NCBI GenBank assembly: GCA_964017195.1
Contig: OZ024894.1
Location: forward strand, 1,860,501 to 1,924,500
Length of the DNA stretch: 64,000 nucleotides
DNA from: Siderastrea radians
Lineage: Eukaryota > Cnidaria > Anthozoa > Scleractinia > Rhizangiidae
Direction: 5' to 3'
A program made the translations under genes and the position numbers. The notes beneath the pieces were generated by a model that was not told the DNA's origin, searched no databases, and saw only the letters and a list, made by a program, of their open reading frames with translations. Below, in pieces: positions 1 through 13,516 of this stretch (its first letter is position 1; each line of letters begins with the position of its first letter).

Positions 1-55
1 TTTTTAAAATTGTATCCAGTACAGTTGGCAAATTTCAGAAAGATTCATAGCAGTC

Positions 56-3000
56 ATGGAAAGTCCAACAGAAGCTACAAGTGGGGGAAGTGACGTCACA
101 ACAGATGCAGAGGAAACTCTGAACTTCGATGACGACACTTTAAAAGGTGAGAACAAACGTGAAAACGTTAATACAGTGAGAGCTGTTAAATGTTGAACCG
201 GTGTTAAACTGTTTTCAGTTTTGTCACTAAAAACTTCGAGTGCCCGACAGGAGTGAAACCCTTGAACTTCCATGGGAGGTGGTTTAACTATGAGCGACAG
301 GGAGATTCTTGTTGAACTAAGTCATTTATTTAATTTATAAAGCTAATTTGTTTCAAAAATTCAGTCACTTAACCTCTTTTTTTCATTTTCACAGTAAGTT
401 TAAAAATATCGAACCATGGTGACAAAACCTATTGTTCCGTTGACATCAAATGTACCTTATTATGGATCATCTTTTCGCTGGAAATATAATGTAATGTAAG
501 AGTGCAGTGCGCGAGCGTCATACAGTGCACGAGCGTACGTCGCTTGAGCAGTAGAAAAAGATGGCGAACATCCTAAGCCCATTCGCATATTGTAAACACC
601 AGCCGTTGCAGATCAGCAACAAGAATCAGCAACTCGATCACTGTCCGCAACAAAGAATATAGTGTCTAGCCCTTGTACCGTCTGCTGGTCAGATTTCCGC
701 TCAGCAAAACCAATCTCCACATCTCCACCACCAGATATGATAATAGGCCATTTCCAAACAACTTCACAGTGAACTTAGAAATAAACAAACTATTTCGGAG
801 GAATCCTTTTCCATTTTGAGCCGACTATTGTTTCCTGTAGCAACTCTCTTCCACAATTTGAAGTGAAAAGGGCTCTAAAATGAACTTTGTACAGTTATAA
901 CCTAAAACCATTTTTTCTTCGACGCTTTGCCTCTTAAATGTTTTTGCAAACAAGCTAAGTGATTAATTGAGCATTTTGAAAACATATTCTTGTTTTAAGG
1001 ACTTCGACTTCGTCGTTTATAACCCTTCGAATTCGATCCAATTTAATATTTAATAACTATTCAGTTTTACATCCTTACTTTAATAAGAAAACAAGTGTCT
1101 TGAGGTCAACTTTCCTTAAGTTTTGCTAATATCTGAATAATACTTATTTCAGCAATAGCACAGATATACAAAACCGAAGGTAATGACTATTTCACAAAGA
1201 AAAGTTTCAGCGACGCCATTTACTGCTATACTGAAGGAATTAAGGTGAGCTGCAAGGATGAAGAATTGAAGGCCAAACTTTACAGCAACAGGGCCACGGC
1301 AAACTTCTATCTCGGTAAGAAAATTCATGCATCCCTCAATCCACTAACCCACCCATCAATCCACTCTCACACACAAACCCACACACCCACCCACCCACTT
1401 ATCCATCCATCCATCCATCCATCCATCCATCCATCCATCCATCCATCCATCCATCCATCCAACCATCCATCCATCCATCCATCCATCCATCCATCCATCT
1501 ACCCATTCATTCATTCATTCATTCATTCATTCATTCATTCATTCATTCATTCATTCATCCATTCATTCATTCATTCGTTCGTTCGTTCGTTCCTTCGTTC
1601 CTTCGTTCCTTCCTTCCTTCCTTCCTTCCTTCATTCATTCATTCATTCAATCATTCACTCACTCACTCACTCATTTATTCATTCATTCATTCATTCATTC
1701 ATTCATTATTTCTTTCACTATTTCTTTCATTATTTGTTTATTTATGTATTTACTTTATATTTTTGGATTATTTCACTCACAGGAAATTACAACGATTCAC
1801 TGAGTGATGCAAAACTTGCCATTGACTTGCAACCATCTTACATCAAAGCAATTGTAAGAGGTAAGTTTTCTTAAAAAAGTGATACTGTCCTTTTGAAAGT
1901 ATGGAGAAAGCGGTGAATTTACTAAGATACGCAAGCAAGCTTAGCACTGGGAAGATACTTTAATACTGGAATATAAACCAAAATTCGCTTGTTAAACTAG
2001 GGGAAGGCTGGAGGGGTTTCTCTTTTATTTAAATAAAATTAAATAAATAAATAATCTAGTATCAAACCTAATTAAGTCAAGAACTTATGCCAGATATGGG
2101 TAACAGTACTAGTGGTGCTGGCTTTACAATAATTTAACACTTTTCAAAAAAGGTTTAAAACGTTGGAAAAACATGGGATCTGACCAGACTGCCCCTTATA
2201 TTCAGTCGCCCTTGTCGTTCTCTGTTCCGGATACTATTGTTTTAAAATCGCCCTAGCGTACTAAAAACAATGAAAGATCAGTTATGGCATATTCACTTAA
2301 CATGTTCAATATTTTCTTTCATTATGTTCAACAGTTCATATCATTATGTTCAATATTTTTTATTATTAGGAGCAAGTGCCTGTGTTCATCTAAATAAGTT
2401 TGAAGAAGCAATCACGTGGTGTGATAAGGGATTAGCTGTATCCTTCACTGGGATGTTACCATAAAAATATCTATTATGTTCGTCGAATCAGAAAACGTCA
2501 CGCAATTACGATATTTCATTATCGCAAAGTTACCTAGTATCTTGTGGATTATAACAAGTGTTGTAATCCCTCTCGGTTTTAGCTCCTGATTCCTTAATTG
2601 TAGCTTTAGTTTGCACAAACAATTGTAACTGAAGGCAAAACCTCGCTTGATTAACCTTAAAAAAAACGATTTAACTGCCCGTTAACGTGTGCTGATCGCG
2701 TACAATAACTAGCATGAAATCTATTGCTCACAAGAGAAACATCGATTTCATTATATATTGGCGTTCAAGATTTCTCTATCAGTTCAAGATTAACTAACTG
2801 TTATTGAAATCAAATCATTAAATGATCAAGTCAAATAAAACTGTTCTTAACAAAAACCAAAAATGTTATTAAATAAAGACGATTTTGTAATTCACTGTAT
2901 TGAATTATTCGTAACTTTTGCTACCGACATGTTACATTCTTGACTTACCTAAGATCGACATGAACAACCAGGATTTATTGCAATTAAGAAGCAAAGCTGT

Positions 3001-6000
3001 CAAAGAACAAAACGATCTGCAAGATGCAGGAGGACGCAAAGGGAGGGATGAGTTAGAAACTAAAAGGGTGAGTCAGTTGATATGAACAGCAAAAAAAGTG
3101 AGACACACAAAGATCTGTTTGTAATGCAATTGATCTAAGAATCGTGTATCGAATTTGTTTTAAAATGAGTTCTAAATAAACTTGAATTATATTATCCTAA
3201 GTCTGTGTAAACCTCTTTGTCAATCTTTACAGGGCTACATAAAAATGACAGCAAGCAAGTTACAATGTATAGAGGATCTAGAGAAACGTCTATTAATAGC
3301 CAAAGAGGTGAGCGATAGGATTGGAGAAGGAACGGCCTATAGCAATCTCGGCAACGCTTATGACAGCCTAGGAAAATTCCAAGAAGCCATAGAGTACCAC
3401 AATAAATGCCTATCAATAGTCAAAGAAGTGGGCGATAGGGCCGCAGAAGGAGCGGTCTATGGAAATCTCGGCAACGCTTATCGCAGCCTAGGAAAATTCG
3501 AAGAAGCCATAGAGTACAACAATAAACGCTTATCAATAGCCAAAGAAGTGGGCGATAGGGCCGGAGAAGGAAAGGCCTATGGAAAACTCGGCGAAGCTTA
3601 TTACAGACTAGGAAAATTCCAAGAAGCCATAGAGTACACCAATAAACGCCTATCAATAGCCAAAGAAGTGGGCGATAGGGCCGGAGAAGGAACGGCCTAT
3701 GGATATCTCTGCAACGCTCATTTAACCTTAGCAAAATTCGAAGAAGCCATAGAGTACACCAATAAATGGTTATCAATACTTAAAGAAGTGGGCGATAGGG
3801 CCGGAGAAGGAATGGCCTATGGAAACCTCGGCAAAGCTTATTACAGACTAGGAAAATTCCAAGAAGCCATAGAGTACCACAATAAATGCCTATCAATAGT
3901 CAAAGAAGTGGGCGATAGGGCCGCAGAAGGAGCGGTCTATGGAAATCTCGGCAACGCTTATCGCAGCCTAGGAAAATTCGAAGAAGCCATAGAGTACCAC
4001 AATAAATGCCTATCAATACTTAAAGAAGTGGGCGATAGGGCCGGAGAAGGAACGGCCTATGGAAATCTCGGCGGCACTTATTACAGCCTAGGAAAATTCC
4101 AAGAAGCCATAGAGTACAACAATAAACGCTTATCAATAGCCAAAGAAGTGGGCGATAGGGCTGGAGAAGGAAAGGCCTATGGAAAACTCGGCGAAGCTTA
4201 TTACAGACTAGGAAAATTCCAAGAAGCCATAGAGTACACCAATAAACGCCTATCAATAGCCAAAGAAGTGGGCGATAGGGCCGGAGAAGGAACGGCCTAT
4301 GGATATCTCTGCAACGCTCATTTAACCTTAGCAAAATTCGAAGAAGCCATAGAGTACACCAATAAATGGTTATCAATACTTAAAGAAGTAGGCGATAGGG
4401 CCGGAGAAGGAACGGCCTATGGAAACCTCGGCAAAGCTTATTACAGACTAGGAAAATTCCAAGAAGCCATAGAGTACCACAATAAATGCCTATCAATAGT
4501 CAAAGAAGTGGGCGATAGGGCCGCAGAAGGAACGGCCTATGGAAATCTCGGCGTCACTTATCACAGACTAGGAAAATTCCAAGAAGCCATAGAGTACCAC
4601 AATAAATGCCTATCAATACTTAAAGAAGTGGGCGATAGGGCCGGAGAAGGAACGGCCTATGGAAATCTCGGCGGCACTTATTACAGCCTAGGAAAATTCC
4701 AAGAAGCCATAGAGTACAACAATAAACGCTTATCAATAGCCAAAGAAGTGGGCGATAGGGCCGGAGAAGGAAAGGCCTATGGAAAACTCGGCGAAGCTTA
4801 TTACAGACTAGGAAAATTCCAAGAAGCCATAGAGTACAACAATAAATGGCTATCAATAGCCAAAGAAGTGGGCGATAGGGCCGGAGAAGGAACGGCCTAT
4901 GAAAATCTCGGCAACGCTTATTACAGACTAGGAAAATTCCAAGAAGCCATAGAGTACCACAATAAAAGCCTATCAATAGCCAAAGAAGTGGGCGATAGGG
5001 CCGGAGAAGGAACAACCTATGGAAATCTTGGCAGCACTTATTGCAGCCTAGGAAAATTCCAAGAAGCCATAGAGTACACCAATAAAAGCCTATCAATACT
5101 TAAAGAAGTGGGCTATAGGGCCGAAGAAGGAAAGGCCTATGGAAATCTCGGCGAAGCTTATTGCAGCCTAGCAAAATTCCAAGAAGCCATAGAGTACGCC
5201 AATAAATGGCTATCAATAGCCAAAGAAGTGGGCGATAGGGCCGGAGAAGGATCGGCCTATGAAAATCTCGGCAACGCTTATCACAGACTAGGAAAAGTCC
5301 AAAAAGCCATAGAGTACAACAATAAAAGCCTATCAATAGCCAAAGAAGTGGGCGATAGGGCTGGAGAAGGAACAACCTATGGAAATCTCGGCAGCACTTA
5401 TTGCAGCCTAGGAAAATTCCAAGAAGCCATAGAGTACTTCAATAAAAGCCTATCAATAGCCAAAGAAGTGGGCTATAGGGCCGAAGAAGGAAATGCCTAT
5501 GGAAATCTCGGCAGCGCTTATCACAGCCTAGCAAAATTCCAAGAAGCCATAGAGTACGCCAATAAACGCCTATCAATAGCCAAAGAAGTGGGCGATAGGG
5601 CCGGAGAAGGAACGGCCTATGGAAATCTCGGCAACGCTTATCACAGCCTAGCAAAATTCCAAGAAGCCATAGAGTACAACAATAAATGGCTATCAATAGC
5701 CAAAGAAGTGGGCAATAGGGCCGGAGAAGGAACGGCCTATGGAAATCTCGGCAACGCTTATTACAGACTAGGAAAATTCCAAAAAGCCATAGAGTACCAC
5801 AATAAAAGCCTATCAATAGCCAAAGAAGTGGGCGATAGGGCTGGAGAAGGAGCAACTTATGGAAATCTCGGCAGCACTTATTGCAGCCTAAGAAAATTCC
5901 AAGAAGCCATACAGTACACCAATAAACGCCTGTCAATAGCCAAAGAAGTGGACGATAGGGTCGGAGAAGGAACCGCCTATGAAAATCTCGGCATCGCTTA

Positions 6001-8453
6001 TTGCAGCCTAGGAAAATTCCAAGAAGCCATAGAGTACTTCAATAAAAGCCTATCAATAGCCAAAGAAGTGGGCTATAGGGCCGGAGAAGGAACGGCCTAT
6101 GGAAATCTCGGCAGCACTTATGACGCCCTAGGAAAATTCCAAGAAGCCGTAGAGTACTTCAATAAAAGCCTATCAATAGCCAAAGAAGTGGGCGATAGGG
6201 CCACAGAAGGAACGGCCTGTGGAAACCTCGGCAGCGTTTATGTCAACCTAGAAAAATTCCAAGAAGCCAAGGAATGTTACCAATCCAGCGTAAAGGTTTT
6301 TGATATCGTGAGGGCTAGTGTTAAGTCTGAAGATGCCCTGAAAATAAGTTTTCGGGGCCTTTATCGTTTTTTTTACGATGGTTTGTGGCAGACTCTGTTA
6401 TTACTTGACCTTACTGTTGAGGCTTTGTGCGCTGCTGAGCGAGGTCGTGCACAGGCTTTGGTCGATGACTTGAAAATACGATATGGCTTAACAGCACTTC
6501 CGTTAGCGTCATTTGAACCTAAAGAAACAATTTCTCACATCTCAAACGTGCTCTCTAAAAACAAACAAATAGTGTTTTTAGGACTTAAAGGCAACATGAT
6601 CGCCTTCTGGATTATCAGTAGGGATAACAAGGTTGAGCTTCGACGGGTAAAAATAGAGATAGAAGGGAGACGAAGGAAAGACGATTCTATTACATTCTTG
6701 TTGGAAACTACTTTGAAAGAAATTGGAGCTGGTGTTGGTGTTAGATGCGAGAATCGTTCGCTAGATGAGCTCACTGATGACTCCTCGCCTAAGAGAGGAA
6801 GCGAGGAGGAACCAGCAAAGACTTGTCAGTGCACCACAGACTCCTTACATCGGTTACATGACGTAATTATTGGCACCATTGCAGGCTTGTGTCAAGGTGA
6901 CGAGTTGATCATTGTCCCAGATGGTCCATTGTGCTTAGCTCCATTTTCTGCTTTGAGCGAATCTATAAGAATCCACACTGTGCCCTCGCTCACCAGTTTA
7001 AAACTGATCATGGATTCCCCTGAGGACAACCACAGAAAAAGTGGGGCCCTCCTCGTCGGAGATCCGTGTCTGGAGAAAGTTATCAAAGAAGGAATCTGGG
7101 GAATAAGGCCTAAGCACGATCCGTTGCCATGCGCTAAAATGGAAGTGGAGATGATAGGAAAAATTCTAAACATCCAACCACTAACAGGAACAGAAGCAAC
7201 AAAAGAGAAGGTGCTGGAACAAATGACGTCAGTTGCCTTAGTTCATATTGCAGCACACGGGCGAGAGGAAACTGGTGAAATAGCGTTGGCTCCAAATCAG
7301 GGGTGGGAAAATAATCCAGATCGAATACCAAGATTAAAGATCAAGATTCCTAAAGAAGAGGACTACATTCTTAAAATGTCTGATGTGCTAGCAGCTCGTT
7401 TGCGTGCAAGGCTTGTTGTGCTCAGTTGTTGCCACAGTGGTCGCGGGGAGGTGAATTCGGAGGGTGTGGTCGGTATTGCTCGGGCTTTCTTGGCTGCTGG
7501 TGCTCGTTCTGTTCTAGCGTCACTCTGGGCAATTTCTGACGAGGCAACCTTCGAGTTTATGAAGAGTTTCTATCAACACCTCAAAGATGGAGAAAGCGCC
7601 AGTGTGGCTCTTCACCAGGCCATGAAAACTCTTCGCGATTCAGAGAAGTTCTCTGCCGCGAAGTACTGGGCTCCATTTGTACTGATTGGTGATGACGTCA
7701 GACTTGAATTTGGAAACCAAGATTCCGATAATAGTAAGTAGAATATTCTTTGAAATTTAAACAATGGCATAGCACCACATAGCACTTTAAAGAAAAAAGT
7801 GACTTTCAATCCACAAAAGAGCGGTGTTGGTTGAGGGAGAGGTCTTACCTTGGTTGACGAAAAGCGTCTTTCTCGTAAGCTATATGTGCCGTTGTCCTCA
7901 AACACAATTTTAACTAACGTGCTCAAAAGTAAAGCAGCAAAGAAAACACGAAAATGAAACAAAGGATACACACTGTGAAAAGAAGGACTTGTAAATCACA
8001 AGTTTGCTGAAGAATACTTTCTTCGTCCCCTTCCCCAACACATATACAGTATAAGCTAGGTCAATAGACGACAATTCGTCAACGTGAAAAACTACATTGT
8101 GAAGGGTAGTAAGGGAAGTTACTACGATTTGTACCTTAAGTGTAATTGAAACATGTTGTTGTATAGATTTTCTATGTTAGGGTGCCTTGTTGTAAACTGT
8201 TGTCGCCTTTAAGGTGTTTTTCGCCATACTTCTCTACACGATTTTAAGACAACATACTCTATTTCACCTGCTTCACCTAGCAATGAAACCCACTGTCATT
8301 AAAAATCTCAGTGTTGACGGAAACCGTACACAAACTAATGAGTACAATGATTTATGTCAATCACATCACATCATTTCTCGGTTTACTTATTGAATTGTTT
8401 TACCTTCTTTTTTATTTTCAGACGCTCAATTGTCAAGCCAGGAGAGGACGTAA
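56..8453 (+). CDS. TPR-CHAT protein, TTC28-like, seven exons
   Basis: I assembled this gene from splice sites and reading phase. The exons are 56-146, 1153-1314, 1783-1860, 2370-2437, 2954-3067, 3233-7733 and 8422-8453. Their lengths sum to 5,046 nt, an exact 1,682 codons, and every junction is GT-AG with matching phase. The acidic N-terminus ([11 protein letters not shown]) is followed by degenerate TPRs in exons 2-4 ([28 protein letters not shown]), then the long TPR array and a C-terminal CHAT domain. TPR arrays bind proteins, and CHAT domains are caspase-like clan CD folds, many of them peptidases. His in VHIAAHG (near 7,255) and Cys in LSCCHSGRG (near 7,430) match the expected catalytic pair. 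The family is expanded in corals and resembles vertebrate TTC28. The cellular role here is unknown. The start is the first ATG of a short exon ending in a perfect GTGAG donor, and no promoter is visible in the 55 bases upstream. Confidence 0.85.
1360..1760 (+). repeat. Intronic compound tetranucleotide microsatellite
   Basis: The tract runs through CATC, CATT, CGTT, CCTT and CATT phases within intron 2 of the TPR-CHAT gene. It is open in one frame only because a 4-bp repeat lacking stops translates as a His/Ser/Ile/Pro repeat. I do not regard it as coding. Confidence 0.9.
3233..7733 (+). CDS. Giant TPR + CHAT exon (exon 6)
   Basis: This single 4.5-kb exon is open throughout. An acceptor (TTTACAG) precedes GGC TAC and the exon ends at a GTAAGT donor. 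It encodes about 25 TPR units of the form [39 protein letters not shown], then a helical linker ([18 protein letters not shown]) and the CHAT domain at about 6,900-7,700. The CHAT part includes [18 protein letters not shown], the HIAAHG histidine, the CCHSG cysteine and [14 protein letters not shown]. The repeats are nearly identical in DNA, which implies recent unequal crossing-over or gene conversion. Reverse-strand open frames across the array come only from this periodicity. Confidence 0.9.
3290..6290 (+). repeat. 120-bp coding tandem repeat (TPR array), about 25 units
   Basis: The unit is exactly 120 bp (40 residues), without frame loss. Superimposed on it, blocks of five units (600 bp) recur between about 3,540 and 4,860 with only scattered differences, for example the lines beginning 3601/4201, 3661/4261 and 4081/4681. 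This is a higher-order repeat. The last units (6,180-6,290) are the most diverged, as is usual at array edges. Confidence 0.95.
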
Positions 8454-11289
8454 CAAGCCACAATTGTTGAACGGTTTTTTCAACGATTCCTCTTTAAATG
8501 GTTTACACCCGGCTAAAAATAAGGGTGACATTTCAAAGAATTTTCGAACTAACCCATAATATCCTAGAAACATTTCCATGTGATTTATTAATTCATTTCT
8601 GTTGTCGCTGTCATATTAATTCCTGATAAAAGGCAGTGAAAATTATGTAAAAACGCGACGTAAAAATAGGGAATATTGTAAGAGAGGAATAGCTTCACTT
8701 TCCTGAGTAAGGGGCGTGTAAAGAACTACGGCTTTGAAAAAAAAAACACAGGATTAGCGTGGAGTCTTACCTACGTAGTTGCGGGGTAAAAACAATGCTA
8801 CATGCCATTTTTGTAATATACTGATGAAAGCAGAATTATCTAGTTTCTTGTTGAAAAGTACACTATGTTAGTGTAGTACAGTTGGTTGATAGGTTCCTTG
8901 CAGTAAGCAGAGGCTATTCGTATCGCGAGAATCAGATAGGGAGTAGCTGCATAGTATAGTAGTTGATAAGTATAACAAATATTCATTTGACATGCAGCTG
9001 ACCAGCATGAGCATTGAGCAAATGCGTTTTCATTCAGCAGTCCACAGCGCACTTCTAGACCATAATTATTTAAACATACATACCTGGAGCATATTAGTTA
9101 ATATATTCATACAAAATTACAGCGAAACGTCCCGTTAGCGCGCATGCGTTGCGCAGCCACTCTCAGACCGCTTACGGTGGTAGGGTCACATGGAGAATAA
9201 GCAGGTAGTCACTAATTGAATTCTAGTTCGATATCAATTCAATTTCTCCTCAATTTGTGGAGATACTTGAATGCAAACGATAACTAACATAAGAAATTTA
9301 ATTCATTGATTACATGTCATTGGTGTGTAATTTAACTGCATGCACCAAAGAAATTGAAAATTAAACATTTAGCAATTTCCAAACAGACATAAAAGGGACG
9401 TGGATATCATATGAAATATACTGAAAAACGCAAACAGAACACTTAAAACTTTTGTGCGATATAGCTATGTTAAGAATCGTAAGCGCATGGTTTTATAATA
9501 TGATTTTGCACCTTTTTTTACCTCAAGAACATTTTCATACTTTCGAGTATTTTGCTTTCCTTTCGCATTTTAAGAGTGATGTTGGACTTTATTATGTAAT
9601 GACACTCAACGAGTTCATCGCAGGGTCACCAAGCAACACGCACATGTCGAAAAGTACAACTGACATGCTGGCACGTTTTAGCGATAGTTCAGAAAACGTA
9701 CGTACACAGCTTGGAAAGTTCCCTCTGTTTTTACATTGCGTGAGGTGTAGTTAACTAATTTCTTTTACTCTGAAGACGTAAAAAGCTATTGTTCTATCGA
9801 GCCAAATTAAAATAAATATCGTAGCGTTTGTGTAAAAAGTTCTGCGTGCTCTGATAACGTGACTATCCGGTGGACTGTTTTGGTTCGCTAGAGTCGTTAT
9901 ATTAAGCGTCCCAACTAAAGTTATTCTTTTTGCATGTTTTGAGAAATATTCTGGCCAAGTTGTCCGTATGAACTGTGAGACAACTTCGGTTCATTTTATT
10001 AATGGCCAACGGAACACGTTCAATCAGTTTGTTTGATTTCCTTAATTTTGTTTACGTGGACCTCTTGCGAGTCTTTGCTTTTTTGTAATTTGTCAGCGAC
10101 ATCTCTGTAAGGTATTGCTCTTGAAGTCCAGTAACCGTCGTGATTGGTATTTGGAGCATTAGCAGTTTTAGTCTATTTTATCTACTTGCCGATCAACCGT
10201 CAATTTAAAAAATTGTCTTAGGATTGCTTTTAGCGGACCTAGAAGAAACCGTCGCGTCTTTCAGTTTAAGGACACTTGAAAAGACCAGGAATTACAGCCA
10301 ATCACAACGCGTTGCGGGGATCTTTGCTTAGCTAAGCGTAGGTTTTACATACTTGAAGTTAGGTTGTTAATAGTCAGCAAAGCGTACAGATATCAAAATT
10401 AAAGCTCACTCGAAGAAAAGCGAGACGTCTCTTGTCTATTAGCCTTCTTAAATTAATTTGCCTTGTGAGAGATTCTGGTGAAAAAGAAACTGAGTAGGTG
10501 TAATTCAAGCTAGTCGAGAGAACACTGAATCTACAAAACTATGAGCAAAATTTCTGTCACGTAAACAAAAACCAAAGTTAGCACAGATACTCAAGCGCCC
10601 GCGGGTAAGGGGGACGGGGGATGGGGAGAGTAACCTGGATTTTAAGTGACGGGAAGTAGATAAGGCAAAAAAAAGATACAAAATGTGCGAAGGGAGACAT
10701 AAATTATAACCCAAAAAAATCCCTTGGGCTTGAAGCGAAACCCCAAAAAATCCACTGGACCAAAATGAAACCTAAAAGGATCTCATACTGAATTTTGGAT
10801 CCTTACAACTAACGAAGAACAACAGCACTGTTTGAAAGGCCGTTTTTGTTTGTTTATTCATCATACTATCCAAATAAACTTATCTCAGACCTAGTAGTCA
10901 TTCCTACGAACTACTCGAAAAATACTTGCCAAAATTTTCTTACCAACTGCCCCCCTTCCCCCCCCCTCCGGGCTCGAGGGTCGCGAGCAAGGAACGGTAC
11001 TTTCAATTACAATTCTATAGACTGCCTAACACTCATTTTTCATGTCACTGCGATTTTATTTATTACGTCGATGTTTTGCGCACTGGTTTTATATTGCACT
11101 GCTTGTCACTGGGCACCAATCTCTTTGTTTGATTTCACGTTCCCCTTGTCCTGATTTTCGAAGGCAAATCCATCTCTCTGGAGAACACCTTGACAGAAAT
11201 CATTTGTCAAATGCTCTGTGAACTTAAACGTGTGTTAACCTTAGTCCTTGGCCTTGAAGGTATACGGACCGAGTAACTACCACGGATGA
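8454..11289. other. Intergenic, no supported gene
   Basis: Short open frames occur (for example near 9,450-9,750), but none has a recognisable motif, splice signals or codon bias. A GC-rich NRF1-like core (GCGCATGCG) lies near 9,140 in otherwise AT-rich DNA and could be a promoter element, but no gene can be attached to it. Confidence 0.5.
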
Positions 11290-11556
11290 ATACCGTATTT
11301 CCTCAAATAACAACAGGGGGCGATTATTAACTTTTATCGCACCGAAAGCGGCGATTAATCGAGGCGAGGTGGGGGGGGCGATTATTTCAGATATTGCTCG
11401 GTGGAAGTCACACCCTAAATATCTTGTTTTTTTATCCTACATCAAGTAACTTTCATAGATTTCCACCAAAGTGGTGGTGGGGGGGGGGGGGAGCAATTAT
11501 TCGAGGGCGGCGATTTTAAAATCGAGGGACGACTACTGTTTGAGGAAATACGGTAT
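11290..11556. mobile_element. Palindromic MITE, ATACCGTATTTCCTC ends
   Basis: Terminal inverted repeats ATACCGTATTTCCTCAAA / TTTGAGGAAATACGGTAT bound G-rich internal sequence with repeated GGCGATTA motifs. There is no coding capacity, and the family is not identified. Confidence 0.7.
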
Positions 11557-11703
11557 ATTGCTTCCTGTGAAATTTCGCTGTTTATTATTTGTCGGTTGCA
11601 ATAGCTTTGAGTATTTATTTTTCATCTCGCTTGGTTTCCTCTATTCTTTACGACGGAACATATTTCATAACCACTCGCTCCAGGTAAATAACCCTCACTT
11701 TAA

Positions 11704-12085
11704 AGGGACACTGTCACGGGATTTTTACCTTTTTTGGGTGAAGAATGTGCTGAAAATTGCATTAAATGCCTTTTCACGTACACAGAATACTCCTAGAACG
11801 TCAAGAGAAGAAAATCAAATGATTTTCTCAAAGGAAGAGCAAACCATAGTCAGTTACTGGCGATTTTTCCACGACACAAAAGAAAAACTGTACATCAGCC
11901 TGATGTTTTCAAATTGCAATCGATTTCCATCCTAGCGATCTGCAGCCAAATACACTTAATTATAGTCCCCGAGAACTGGTAGAGTAGATTTAAACGAACC
12001 TCAACCAGTATTTTTGAATTTCCTCTGATTAGAATATGTCTTTTAGCTTTTCAAAGTTATCCTAAAAATTGGTGAAAGTGTCCCT
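11704..12085. mobile_element. TTAA-flanked MITE, AGGGACACTGTCAC ends
   Basis: Inverted ends AGGGACACTGTCAC and GTGAAAGTGTCCCT are each directly bordered by TTAA (11700-11703 and 12086-12089). That target duplication is typical of Kolobok and piggyBac-like transposons. Internal frames are not coding in any recognisable way. Confidence 0.7.
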
Positions 12086-12469
12086 TTAATGCCCGCCAAT
12101 CGACGGTTAACGATTCCACAACCTATAGATCAGAGGCGCGAGCTTTAAAAGATAGTCCGAACGTTTGTGCCGTGTGTTCAGCAGAAAGAGCCAGGCACAA
12201 ACTTCAAAATACCAGAAGGGAACAGGCGCTAACCTCGTACGTGGATAACAGTAAAGCAGACATATGCATTATAAGCTCCTCTGTCTTTGACGTCAATTTT
12301 GCCAATGACTACCCTGGGTAACAGTTCTCTCGCGTGCTTTCAAGAAGCACGCGCGAGAAACGCCTCTGGCAATCATGGTAACCGATGACGGGGGTCCTTA
12401 GTCATTACGTAGACCTAGTCATAAACAAGGTTGAAAAACTGGAAGTCTCACAGTTTAGGAGGATAAACC

Positions 12470-12850
12470 CGAGGGGGTAGTACTCCCTATCGTGGGCTAT
12501 ACGGGGAGGCTCCGCCCGAAAGGGGTGCCTTTTTAAGCTCGCAGTATACTATTGAAAGGGTAGGCAAAATTGCAGTTTCTAGTTTACGAAAGGATCAAAA
12601 AAATCCCCTGCAAAGTGAAAGAGATGGCAGCTATGTGAAAGAGTGGAGCCTTTGAGCAACTCAACCACAACGACTGAAAGCCTGCATGGGAAAACTGTGG
12701 GGATTATAGAAAATTCTATTGTTTTGGCTTATCCTTGAGGCATAAGAAAGGGGTGCAATTACTGCTGTAGCTAGGTATATAAAAGGGTTGCCATTGTGTT
12801 AAAAGGGCAAGGGAATAAACTCTAACCAAGCACGACGAGGGTCGTTCCTC
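12470..12850 (+). repeat. Interspersed repeat, GGGGGTA-CTCCC family
   Basis: It begins near GAGGGGGTAGTACTCCC and contains GGAGGCTCCGCCCGAAAGG and a CTTTTTAAGCTCGCAGTATAC segment. A related segment in reverse orientation lies at about 17,470-17,530. No open frame or target duplication is evident. Confidence 0.5.
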
Positions 12851-13516
12851 TGGGAAAAAAATTCGCCTTTCGAAAGAGATGACTATAGTCCACAGAAAAA
12901 CATCCGTGCATATTTCAACGCATTTCTCTTTCCTAAAGGAACTCTATCTAATGTGAAAATTAGCCCCTTTGTTTGCCTTGTATACGATGTTATTTATTCA
13001 CCAGGAGCCTTCATGGCTTTTGATTCACCTCGTGTTTCGTCCTCGGGTGGTGCATGAAACGAAAAAATGACGTCACCCCCGCTACAGGTACATTGTAACC
13101 CCGCCTTGTTAATGAGACGATCACTTTCGTCAAAGCCTGGAAAAAAACACCGAATGCGATATTATCAGGCCTTCTTTGCGATATTGCCCTTATAATATTG
13201 TTTCTTATCTGAAATCACCGTAAAACCGACTTCATTTTTATGGCTCAGTGGTGATCGTATAACTGAAGAGATTCCATTGTAGATACTCTACGTTAATAAA
13301 GACTGGGTTACAAGAAGCAAAAACAAACAATACAATAACCAGGGCAAATACAATTTAATTATACTTCATTAAGGCACTAACTGCGGAAAAAAGTTAAGTT
13401 TTACAGGGTTTTCATCGATCGGTATAAAACAAATTCCCTGACTTTTCACTGACTACAAGCCAATTTTCAGTGACCATGCATGATGAATTCGTTGGCGATA
13501 AAGCCACAAAAATGGT
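12851..13516. other. Non-coding, nothing recognised
   Basis: AT-rich sequence without a recognisable gene, RNA or transposon end. Confidence 0.4.

Noticed and set aside
1245..1874. A 209-residue open frame of His/Ser/Ile/Pro repeats
   Set aside because: It is a tetranucleotide microsatellite in an intron. Only its ends (to 1314 and 1783-1860) are real exons.
3192..5936. Long minus-strand open frames rich in Leu/Trp/Arg across the TPR array
   Set aside because: They repeat every 120 bp as shadows of the plus-strand TPR codons and have no motif of their own.
9452..9754. A 100-residue open frame in the intergenic region
   Set aside because: No recognisable domain, no splice or promoter support, and composition like the surrounding non-coding DNA.
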